Part shown: one piece after another, positions 20,201 to 26,308 of the stretch | Layout: every line of letters starts with the position of its first letter | How positions within the stretch are numbered: position 1 is the first letter of the stretch | Origin: Prorocentrum cordatum | Taxonomy: Eukaryota > Sar > Dinophyceae > Prorocentrales > Prorocentraceae | Assembly: GCA_963575745.1 (NCBI GenBank) | Contig: CAUYUJ010019937.1 | Span: 679,562-743,561 of the forward strand | DNA length: 64,000 bases | Direction of reading: 5' to 3' | Notes under the pieces: generated by a model | Seen by the model: only the letters and a program-made list of their open reading frames with translations | Told to the model about the DNA's origin: nothing | The model's database searches: none | Program-made: the position numbers and the translations under genes

Positions 20201-20568
20201 GCGGAATGGCTCATTGTGCGTGGATGGCATCATGTGCCGATGGTACGCTGCCGGCACCACTGCCTGCTGACGGAGGCGACACAACGGAACCTATTCCTGG
20301 AATGCCGATACGGACACCAGCACATGATCCTCGCGAGCCAAACAAGGCTCTCCCTGAAAATGATCCATTTGGTCTAGCATACGACGACTTATTCCAGTAC
20401 CTCTTACTGTTGATCAACGACTGCCCTGGGGCTTGGGCATCCTGGGATTCAGTCGAGAAACAAGAGCTCCTCCACCCCAAGATCATTAAAACGGCTGAAG
20501 ATGCACATGCAGTTACTTGGGTTGTGTTAGCAGTTTCTACAACAGATTACCGACTTGGATGGAGATGA
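17206..20568 (+). CDS. RNase H tail fused to ~1,050-residue region of unknown function
   Basis: The frame opens with EQIADMMTKHFETKKADLW, the standard C-terminal end of copia RNase H, and then runs for about 1,120 codons. The first in-frame ATG is 17221. The region after about residue 50 is unknown to me: a basic Arg/Pro/Ser/His segment (about 105-150), then a long Trp-, His-, Asp- and Asn-rich globular stretch with no transmembrane segment, ending in a Pro-rich linker (GGDTTEPIPGMPIRTPAHDP, DNA about 20273-20332) and a short Asp/Leu/Trp-rich tail. Since it continues directly from pol, it was made as part of the polyprotein. An envelope-like role is not supported: I see no signal peptide or membrane anchor. 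The frame ends at TGA 20566-20568, where the next frame takes over. Confidence 0.65.
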   Translation, partial: EQIADMMTKHFETKKADLWRDLLEHSLIFPATPIQCPPKKPWKPLRGPRRPDGLPHDAEPPKLDGRPEVCKILLTEKERWGEVGSECGFRCVGQANHEGIRACMYHIGVPAAAIASRTPRSRARSPHGRHPRHPPSPPQDAERFRTLLIRSCRSNFTTRATKLTGILFAACEAKISGIGSNPDTPIHEMDQAQPLNLIGWPIGYDVEYDSNAKDDDRAGITYHAQTGRPRDPDDGYIYIHQRRADRSGEFDLRVPDESTIRAITRSASADVKSWINDTSGSVGGDANYDYSTFTATPWLSFMRAMCMLSSLFNRNPSVQDSVRGLHDHLNAVIPGTHRKCPPENFTTMILKTEWMMIHNDWSKIGSAVLGQYAEDSVQDTQIYYSNGLCAPSDVYSNGLITPCYVPKLDRTTAKLPTRPPGVARTSDTSGHIGHIVGDNLVTNMRAFSDLNQTSKFRRKLTTWLTARGGFGGIGSYSKTVATPSDHPEGWVAISDHDGDMTSTYRWQPYNEGNDFFGEAADQIDPGLTPGPDIDPLELDQAKYSALCGGRLVSTLISDNGWCSLVQEDLGLLLHHAFGPSGHAYKWTNLYTDSTWIMQPKRGAKSAKHKKYPTYGIDELNNAQKRGDLAKASNVALVPLFMPCLNRAEYMDGATLEHLSTMIRDDIMMWAFSFGNYKEWFRQNDTPIGQDCVRLPEAGGDTRYGMEELRNQRFDTQETRTTAILNNQFECTLEQRNMIKMIRDARGLMLHSDNASIKKWRELNETIWSYWANDFPAYVKQRHYCRGLNAMVAWSANDIACANHGQNTVDMRRHQNRAPTDVYELQKMECEGGVPTLMPVHVQVDVSRFVDVMQYFRCPTVMGPGKAAQWGVHPNFDYRTNDLIRIMQNRGITVLPSDHWVEAYDRITPQAWHAKQNNHNMAMFTTQFCDSVCYRNFCALIQSLPSQPYPFRAPLLIPVTDEQAYTQAKEIIAALDFREKMTNEWKRDPSLTTLMTQTASGMAHCAWMASCADGTLPAPLPADGGDTTEPIPGMPIRTPAHDPREPNKALPENDPFGLAYDDLFQYLLLLINDCPGAWASWDSVEKQELLHPKIIKTAEDAHAVTWVVLAVSTTDYRLGWR

Positions 20569-22015
20569 TAACGCGACCAAATCACGACTCCCTGCGGAAA
20601 ACAACAGGTTGACATCTCACTGTATCGGCCCTGCTGCCGAGAACGAGCGGACCATCATAGCATGCAAAACATTCTTCAGACAGAATGCACTAGATCGCGT
20701 GGCATTGGGATATGATCCTGATGTTCCGACGTCCGTGTGGCGTGCGGCGGCTGATGCGGAACAGCCAGCCCCACCAGGCCCATTGCCTGAGCCACTGCAA
20801 CCTGGCCCGCAATCCATAGCCGTGCCAAAGTCATCAATTCCTGGACCAACAGCAGACCAGCAGCCAGCAGATCAGCTCCCAAAAGCTGAGGCAGTACCGA
20901 TCCCTGACGACGGCACTGACCTAGAGGCCATGGAGCTGGAGGCAACTCCTGCCGAAGAGGAATCTTCTCCACACGAGATGAATTTATTATCATGGCAGGA
21001 CAGCTGCGAGCGTTCCATGTATGAGGACATCAGCCAGGTCGGGACGTTCGATAACGCATGCACTGTTCGAGAGTGGAAGCTGCAAGCGGGCATCAAGGAC
21101 GACCATCCGTACGTATGTCCAGTATTGCGGGGTACATCCGCGATCAATGGATTCGCCTGCCTGCAAAACAATGACTGGCACGAGCAACTGTTACACGATG
21201 ATTGTGTGATTGCTCACGCGCCTGATATTGCACAGTCTGGTTGCTTTCCAGAATGGAAATGGATATCGTTACCAAATTACGACGTACGTTATGGTCCCGA
21301 GTTACTTCATGATGAATGGCTGGGAGCAGCCAAATACATGAGCAAAGACATCACGAACATGTTACGCCACGAGATTCACTACAAAAAGTTCCATATCAAT
21401 CAATTGCACGATAGACGTATCAACATTTGGACGAAGACAACAGATCGTGAATGGAAGATTCCAAGTAATTGGAAATCCTTTCAGGAAATGGTTCAATGGA
21501 AATTCAAAGATCGCAATAACCACAACGGACCGTCCATGGACGCGGCCGTGTCGCACTTCAAGAAAGATGGTGAAAAAGATGGGTATCCCGATTGGAACGA
21601 TTATTACCCGATCTTCATCATTCGTGCGTTCCAGAAACATATTGATCCGCAGAAAAATAGAATCGAGATACACGCCAAACCAATCCCCGAGGGAGGTGAT
21701 CCCAGCTGTTTCGATTGGAACAGCGTCATTGCCATTCGATGTGTTGGAGGTCACAGTTGCGTTAACCCACTTTCCAAACCATGGAATATGGGCTGGGAGA
21801 GCCTACAATGGACAGACGTGACATACCTCCACCACGGCACAGCACTCCGTGCTTGGCGCAACATCTTGAAGACAGGGATCACCCCAGGCTACGTCGATCC
21901 ATCTTCTCAGAGAGACAAGCATCATAAACCATCAGCGCACGGAGGCATTCTTCAGTTCCAGCACATATTTAGACAATGTCCAGAAGAATCCCCACACCTC
22001 AGTAGAGTCATATAA
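20555..22015 (+). CDS. Tpt1/KptA-like RNA 2'-phosphotransferase domain, N-terminal part
   Basis: This frame has no ATG at its open start (the codon at 20555 is TTG), so it is a continuation of the preceding ORF. Numbering from 20555, residues about 70-150 form a Pro/Ala/Glu-rich linker ending ATPAEEESSP. The second half carries the landmarks of the Tpt1/KptA family: MSKDITNMLRHE with R271-H272, AIRCVGGHS with R395 and H400, and LHHGTALRAWRNILKTGI (HGT at 427-429). Known Tpt1 enzymes use an Arg-His-Arg-Arg set and NAD+ to remove the 2'-phosphate left at tRNA splice junctions. Spacing from LRH to IR is about 124 residues, longer than in cellular Tpt1, so there is an insert. The fourth Arg is not clear. 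The fold ends in another frame: homology leaves this frame at about 21950. Confidence 0.7.
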   Translation: MDGDDNATKSRLPAENNRLTSHCIGPAAENERTIIACKTFFRQNALDRVALGYDPDVPTSVWRAAADAEQPAPPGPLPEPLQPGPQSIAVPKSSIPGPTADQQPADQLPKAEAVPIPDDGTDLEAMELEATPAEEESSPHEMNLLSWQDSCERSMYEDISQVGTFDNACTVREWKLQAGIKDDHPYVCPVLRGTSAINGFACLQNNDWHEQLLHDDCVIAHAPDIAQSGCFPEWKWISLPNYDVRYGPELLHDEWLGAAKYMSKDITNMLRHEIHYKKFHINQLHDRRINIWTKTTDREWKIPSNWKSFQEMVQWKFKDRNNHNGPSMDAAVSHFKKDGEKDGYPDWNDYYPIFIIRAFQKHIDPQKNRIEIHAKPIPEGGDPSCFDWNSVIAIRCVGGHSCVNPLSKPWNMGWESLQWTDVTYLHHGTALRAWRNILKTGITPGYVDPSSQRDKHHKPSAHGGILQFQHIFRQCPEESPHLSRVI

Positions 22016-23747
22016 GTTCAATCACTACAAGAACGAGGTCGAGCTAGTGATCAACATGGAGATCGCCACAAAAGCTGGTTGCAGATTTTGGCTGGGCGCT
22101 CAAGGCGCTATCATGACAGAGGACGTGGTTCCAGCTGCGGCCGTTATTGCAATTCGCCGCCTCCAACCACGCCACATGCACGGCCAGCAGATATGGCCGG
22201 ACGGCCCCACATGGGACTACCCGCCATTGGCCGCGAGACCGCCATTGAGCAAGTACGAAATCTGCGCCTATCTTCCTGGAGAGTTCATCGACGACCCTCC
22301 TGGGATTACACCTGCTGACACGGATCAGGACATGGAGCAGCCAAGGACAACGTCAGCATCAGCACCTTCGGCCCAGCTGGGGGCAACCCCTGCTAGCCGC
22401 ATATCTGGAGCCGATGCCTTGGATGAACAAATGGTCCGTGCTATGATTGCGGACACCAATCACAAAGCAGATGATAAAGAATGGTTAATTGCCCTATCAT
22501 ACTGCCGAGAGGCTCTTCGACCTATTACATCAACCATTGCACAAAAAGATTGGGATCGTCGGCCTGCATTTAATGATGTTCGCATGGGGGACTTCATTAT
22601 CATTAAGAATTGGGGATCTATCAAATGTTATCATTATGACAACCACCACCCCAAGGGCAATCACAATACCAAGGTCCCCATGAATAAGGGCCACATATAT
22701 GGCCCAATCATTCATTTCGGAGTCTTTGACAAGTTCTTCGCGGTACAGATACCTATTCTCAACTACGGTTTACGATGGGTAAACATATGGTACAATGACA
22801 AAAGCATGCCTCTCAAAGGCGTTGTCTTTGCATTACCAATTCGTATCGACGAATATGCCATTGACCCGACATATATGAATATTGTGCTGGAAGGACCATC
22901 CTCATGCCGTGATAAAATACTTCAGCACAAAACAGATGGCAGTCTGCCATATCTTGGTATGCCGAGCATTTATAGGCCACGCATTCCACGTACACCGACC
23001 AGACGGCCCGCTCCTCGGACACCCGATCCCGAAGAGTTGGTGGCCACACCTGCCGAAGGTACCGCTCCTGCGGACGATGGACCTCAACAAACTGCAGGCC
23101 CATCTGATGAACCTTTGGTTGCCGTTATCGTGGATATATCAAACATACCGCTCACCGCCGAGGAAAAAGCGGCAAATGACAATATGAGATCAGATCTATC
23201 AGCAGAGATCCAAACAGATGAGCACGTTGATGCGAGCATACTCGACAACGTTATTGACCCGCCAGAAGACTTCCTCAACCACCCCGACTACGACCCAGAG
23301 GAGGATTCAAAGTGGATTCAACAGTCATATGACCGCCGCATATACCGCTGGACGTCGGAGTTGTTGGTGGATTCGCCTATGATGAAGATGAAACAAATCA
23401 TTGAGGTGCACACTGGCGCGGACAGAATTGTGGTTGATAAAACACAATCGCACTTACGTTTGGAGATTCAATTTGGATCCAAAGCATGGAATGCAGAGAA
23501 ATACTACTTGAATTATGATCATACCCACCAATGGGCACGTGACTTACCAATTTGCAGTGCAGACCGCTTTTTTCAAAAAGTTGGTACACTACCTGGATCC
23601 AGAGACCATCGGGGAGTCGACTACAGGCGTCTTTCAATGGATCTCCAAAGTATGTCAAAACATATTGATGGACAGTATTGCGGAGCTCCGTGGCTTCACA
23701 AAAGATGTTATCCATCAGAAACATCCCGCACTGCAAACGTTGTGTGA
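21951..23747 (+). CDS. Tpt1/KptA-like C-terminal part plus unknown module
   Basis: The frame opens without ATG at 21951 as FSSTYLDN, then SYKFNHYKNEVELVINMEIA and GCRFWLGAQGAIMTEDVVP. The last part matches the Tpt1 end pattern (G-x-K-F-Y, NGV-L-T, V-P-P), so it completes the domain of the preceding frame. One extra base in GGCATTCTTCAG (about 21950) explains the break. After a Pro/Thr linker with LGATPAS comes an unrecognised module (about residues 160-310 counted from 22047), rich in Trp, Tyr, Ile and Asp with GDFIIIKNWGSIKCYHYDN. A second linker, RTPTRRPAPRTPDPEELVAT then PAEG, precedes an acidic stretch. Reading probably moves to the next frame near the T6 run at 23568-23573. Confidence 0.65.
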   Translation, partial: FSSSTYLDNVQKNPHTSVESYKFNHYKNEVELVINMEIATKAGCRFWLGAQGAIMTEDVVPAAAVIAIRRLQPRHMHGQQIWPDGPTWDYPPLAARPPLSKYEICAYLPGEFIDDPPGITPADTDQDMEQPRTTSASAPSAQLGATPASRISGADALDEQMVRAMIADTNHKADDKEWLIALSYCREALRPITSTIAQKDWDRRPAFNDVRMGDFIIIKNWGSIKCYHYDNHHPKGNHNTKVPMNKGHIYGPIIHFGVFDKFFAVQIPILNYGLRWVNIWYNDKSMPLKGVVFALPIRIDEYAIDPTYMNIVLEGPSSCRDKILQHKTDGSLPYLGMPSIYRPRIPRTPTRRPAPRTPDPEELVATPAEGTAPADDGPQQTAGPSDEPLVAVIVDISNIPLTAEEKAANDNMRSDLSAEIQTDEHVDASILDNVIDPPEDFLNHPDYDPEEDSKWIQQSYDRRIYRWTSELLVDSPMMKMKQIIEVHTGADRIVVDKTQSHLRLEIQFGSKAWNAEKYYLNYDHTHQWARDLPICSADRFFQKVGTLPGSRDHRGVDYRRLSMDLQSMSKHIDGQYCGAPWLHKRCYPSETSRTANVV

Positions 23748-24882
23748 TCTATTTACACATTGCCTCGACACATTCGGCAATCCAGACTTCCCCGTATGGA
23801 CGGAGCTGGTGGAAACACCTGCCGCGCCACGTGACCCAGGCGCGGAGCAGGATATTCCCCAGGACCCAGGCAGCGTTGCATCCGCAGCTCCTGATCAAGA
23901 GACCATGGTACGGATCATAGCCGAGCAGACGGGAGTCAACCGCGAGGAGGGCGACAACGAGTCCGCCTTGCAGGAGAAGGCTCGACGTCTCCGTACTGAA
24001 AACGTATGCCAGGGTGATACTGAGGATGCGGACAACGACACGACAGAGTGCATAGGACTGCCAGGGGAAAGATTGTCTAGGATCGAGACCGAGGGATTGA
24101 GTAGATCAATCGTTTCCCGACCGAATGCCGAGATCAACCGCGAAGCCATGGATCAGATCGGCCGCAGTCTTGCTCGTGGTCAGGATACTCGCTGGGGATC
24201 TCGTGAGCACCTCACGACGGAGGGGCCCCCAGAAACGATCCTGCATGATATCGCGCGATGTCGGAATTGCGGTCGAGACTTACCCCTTGGGATTGTTACA
24301 GGTGATGGTGCCCTTTGCGACATCTGTTGGCAGTACACCGTGGCCGTAGGTGCTACGGGTAAAAGTACCGCCGCCCAGAGCGACCTAGCATACCTCCACA
24401 AGCTGACCAACTGGATCAAGATGACGCTCTCCCAGGATGACATCACGAGGTACATGAAAGACGGAGCGCAAGTCATCATGACGGGCGCGCGCTCATTCCC
24501 AGGTAATGAGAAAGACTCGCTGAGGAGAATGGCTAATTCCTCTGGGGAGAGGTATCAGAAGTGGGTCGACTCTGGCCGCCCTCCTGCACACGAGTGCCGA
24601 TTGATGGGCGAGGCTGATGACGACAGACCTCTGCACTACCCATATGCCAATCTCGTTCAGCGTTTTCTCAACGATTTGAAGTTCCACCACCAAATGACAG
24701 GCGCTCGCGTGAACGTGGGCAAGAAGGCCTGGAACGTGGACGACATGCGCGATGCATGCACGATCCTCGATACCAGCATCAGGACAGGCCAAGCTGGTCG
24801 GAAGAAATGGTGGTTGAACGAGGGCAGACTCGAAAGACAAACGCGGCAAGCTCGCGGACTTGCCACGATTGCCCCCCCCTAG
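23515..24882 (+). CDS. Unknown module with C4 zinc site
   Basis: From 23515 there are 455 codons. The frame is open before its first ATG-like position and is best read as the continuation of the preceding one. It begins with a helical region (KLVHYLDPETIGESTTGVFQ), then a linker WTELVETPAAPRDPG, an acidic Glu/Asp-rich segment, and a zinc site C249-x2-C252-x15-C268-x2-C271 (CRNC ... CDIC). The C-terminal half is basic and helical, with many Arg, Trp and Lys. I know no family for it. The C4 site suggests a zinc ribbon that could bind nucleic acid; this is inference. The frame stops at TAG 24880-24882, immediately after a run of eight C. Confidence 0.6.
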   Translation: MIIPTNGHVTYQFAVQTAFFKKLVHYLDPETIGESTTGVFQWISKVCQNILMDSIAELRGFTKDVIHQKHPALQTLCDLFTHCLDTFGNPDFPVWTELVETPAAPRDPGAEQDIPQDPGSVASAAPDQETMVRIIAEQTGVNREEGDNESALQEKARRLRTENVCQGDTEDADNDTTECIGLPGERLSRIETEGLSRSIVSRPNAEINREAMDQIGRSLARGQDTRWGSREHLTTEGPPETILHDIARCRNCGRDLPLGIVTGDGALCDICWQYTVAVGATGKSTAAQSDLAYLHKLTNWIKMTLSQDDITRYMKDGAQVIMTGARSFPGNEKDSLRRMANSSGERYQKWVDSGRPPAHECRLMGEADDDRPLHYPYANLVQRFLNDLKFHHQMTGARVNVGKKAWNVDDMRDACTILDTSIRTGQAGRKKWWLNEGRLERQTRQARGLATIAPP

Positions 24883-25426
24883 AAGGGATGGCACCCGTGA
24901 GAAAGTCACGCAGCGCAAGCTTGCTGCGATTGCTAACGAGTTGTTGGGCTCCCTCGATCCGACACGCACCGACCAGAGGGGGGTTGATTCAGGGATGAGA
25001 ACCGATCCGATCGAACCTGATACACACTCCCATCAGTCTGATGATGCCATGGAGCCGCGCCATCCGCCGCCGCCGCCGCGCCCTGCCCCTGGCGACGCAG
25101 CACAGTCCAGCGCTTCTGGCGCGGCGGACCACATGCCCGCGGGGCCGCGCGCCAAGAGAGCGCGCACGACAGACTACGCCGCCTATTGGCGCGACGACCT
25201 TGAGGACAGTCATTGGGGCCTCAGGTATTGGAGCTACTACATCAACTGCTGGATCTACATCGCGCTGAACAACGACGAGTACGTATACATCCGCGACATC
25301 CAGTACAACAAGTGGTTTCTTCACTGGATCCCGAGGACAGTTTGGGAGACGTTCACGACGAGCTACGCGACGCACGACGGCCGCAGGATGTGGGGCCGCA
25401 GGTTCTACAGGAACGGCAACACGTAG
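24860..25426 (+). CDS. C-terminal end of the extended polyprotein, aromatic-rich tail
   Basis: After the C8 run at 24872-24879 the reading continues in this frame as RRDGTREKVTQRKLAAIANE and runs to TAG 25424-25426. The codon at 24860 is TTG, so this is not an independent start. The first half is a Pro/Ala/Asp linker with a poly-Pro stretch and a basic RAKRAR cluster. The last 70 residues are strikingly aromatic (YWRDDLEDSHWGLRYWSYYI, then WFLHWIPRTVWETF) but contain charged residues throughout, so they are more likely a compact domain than a membrane segment. No family was recognised. Confidence 0.55.
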   Translation: MPRLPPPRRDGTREKVTQRKLAAIANELLGSLDPTRTDQRGVDSGMRTDPIEPDTHSHQSDDAMEPRHPPPPPRPAPGDAAQSSASGAADHMPAGPRAKRARTTDYAAYWRDDLEDSHWGLRYWSYYINCWIYIALNNDEYVYIRDIQYNKWFLHWIPRTVWETFTTSYATHDGRRMWGRRFYRNGNT

Positions 25427-25443
25427 TGAGTCGGCCGCCAGGC

Positions 25444-25819
25444 CCACCGCTCGAAAGGCTTGAACCTCATTATAATCCAAGTTCGCCTAGAGCGGTGGCT
25501 ATTATATACTTCTAGGCCACTTCACTATATAACACAAGTGGCCACACATAAAAAACATCTCTTGCGATAACCAAGGCTGCCTCCTAAGGAGCAAAGCCAA
25601 CGGGAGTCGCCATATAGAATTCACATACATGCAACCTTCGTGTTTGTCAACACGACCTTTCGTCTGGCCAGACATCTGCTTTTACATATAGTGGCGCTTC
25701 GTAGCACGATCGTGTTCATCAACACGATCTCAGCGTGCATATTCATTACAGTATAACTACATTGCGTCGAGAATAATCTGACAGCTGGTGGCAACACCTG
25801 CCTCGCAAAGGCGAGGCAG
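25444..25819 (+). promoter_or_regulatory. Structured 3' untranslated region with several hairpins
   Basis: Perfect stems, with loop lengths: CCACCGCTC/GAGCGGTGG (25444-25452 with 25490-25498); GCCTAGA/TCTAGGC (25485-25491 with 25511-25517), which would compete with GGCCACTT/AAGTGGCC (25515-25522 with 25536-25543); TCGTGTT/AACACGA (25638-25655, loop 4); GATCGTGTT/AACACGATC (25708-25729, loop 4); CTGCCTCG/CGAGGCAG (25798-25819, loop 6). Two of them share the CGTGTT stem. They lie between the last stop codon and the 3' LTR, where packaging or export signals of a retroelement RNA could sit. The function is inferred. Confidence 0.5.
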
Positions 25820-26100
25820 ATTACAAGTTGCTTTATTGCTCAGATCTTCTTTCTCCGCCCACCCGCGTCTCATTCTTCTCCGCCCTCGAGTGCCGAAGCG
25901 TTTTGGGGGGCGCACCGAGGGGGCACCAAAGCGTGCTTGGCGAAGAAATCGGGACCCAGGGTGTTCCTTCTTACCTTGCTTTGCAGCTGAGGCTCTACTG
26001 ACTTTGAGCTCAGCTGCCTACAGACCTGAGGATTGACGGAGCAAAAGGGTGACGGATTCTTTTCCTCTGTTCCCGAGTCCTACCCTCACGGGCGGGATTC

Positions 26101-26111
26101 GGGACGGGGGG
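26101..26111 (+). other. Polypurine tract
   Basis: GGGACGGGGGG, ten purines in eleven bases, abuts the TG of the 3' LTR, the expected place for plus-strand priming. The 25820-26100 stretch before it is non-coding, with no feature seen. Confidence 0.6.
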
Positions 26112-26308
26112 TGTGAATAGAACCCGTGTAATACCCTCATACATACTCCTTATCCTCACCTCTCCTGCGCCTGGCCGTTTGGGCCCAGGTATTGGGACAG
26201 ATCGATCAGACCTTTGATCGTGCAGGAGGGAAAGACATCCATCTATCCCTCCTTCCCTCTACCAACGGATCAGGGGTTCTGTGCCCTTGTACTTCAACCC
26301 CATACACA
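26112..26308 (+). repeat. 3' LTR (197 bp)
   Basis: Starts TGTGAATAGAACCC and ends CCCCATACACA. Compared with the 5' LTR it has six substitutions (for example ATACAT for ATATAT, CCCAGG for CTCAGG) and one extra C. The sequence then returns to the GGCC array with GTCTTTGGCCC. Confidence 0.9.

Larger units (their letters stand above)
8378..26308 (+). mobile_element. Giant Ty1/copia LTR retrotransposon, copy 1 (complete, decayed)
   Basis: The element is 17,931 bp long, bounded by TGT...ACA direct LTRs of 196 and 197 bp, with a primer-binding-site-like motif after the 5' LTR and a purine tract before the 3' LTR. The flanking pentamers are GTTTT (8373-8377) and GTCTT (26309-26313). GGCCGTCTT is the local array consensus, so a GTCTT target duplication with one later mutation is likely. 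The domain order protease, integrase, RT, RNase H is that of Ty1/copia (Pseudoviridae-like). Copia elements are usually about 5-9 kb; the excess here is about 8 kb of coding sequence downstream of RNase H. The LTRs differ by 6 substitutions and 1 indel (about 3%), so the insertion is not recent. At least six frame-breaking changes make this copy non-autonomous. Confidence 0.9.

Noticed and set aside
20555-20568. Independent start codon for the Tpt1-like ORF
   Set aside because: The codon is TTG and the frame is open further upstream; a nuclear eukaryotic gene would not start there. It is treated as a continuation of the polyprotein.
17206-25426. Envelope gene, as in retrovirus-like elements with an ORF after pol
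   Set aside because: No signal peptide, transmembrane anchor or furin-like site is visible. The frame continues directly from RNase H, and the recognisable module is Tpt1-like.
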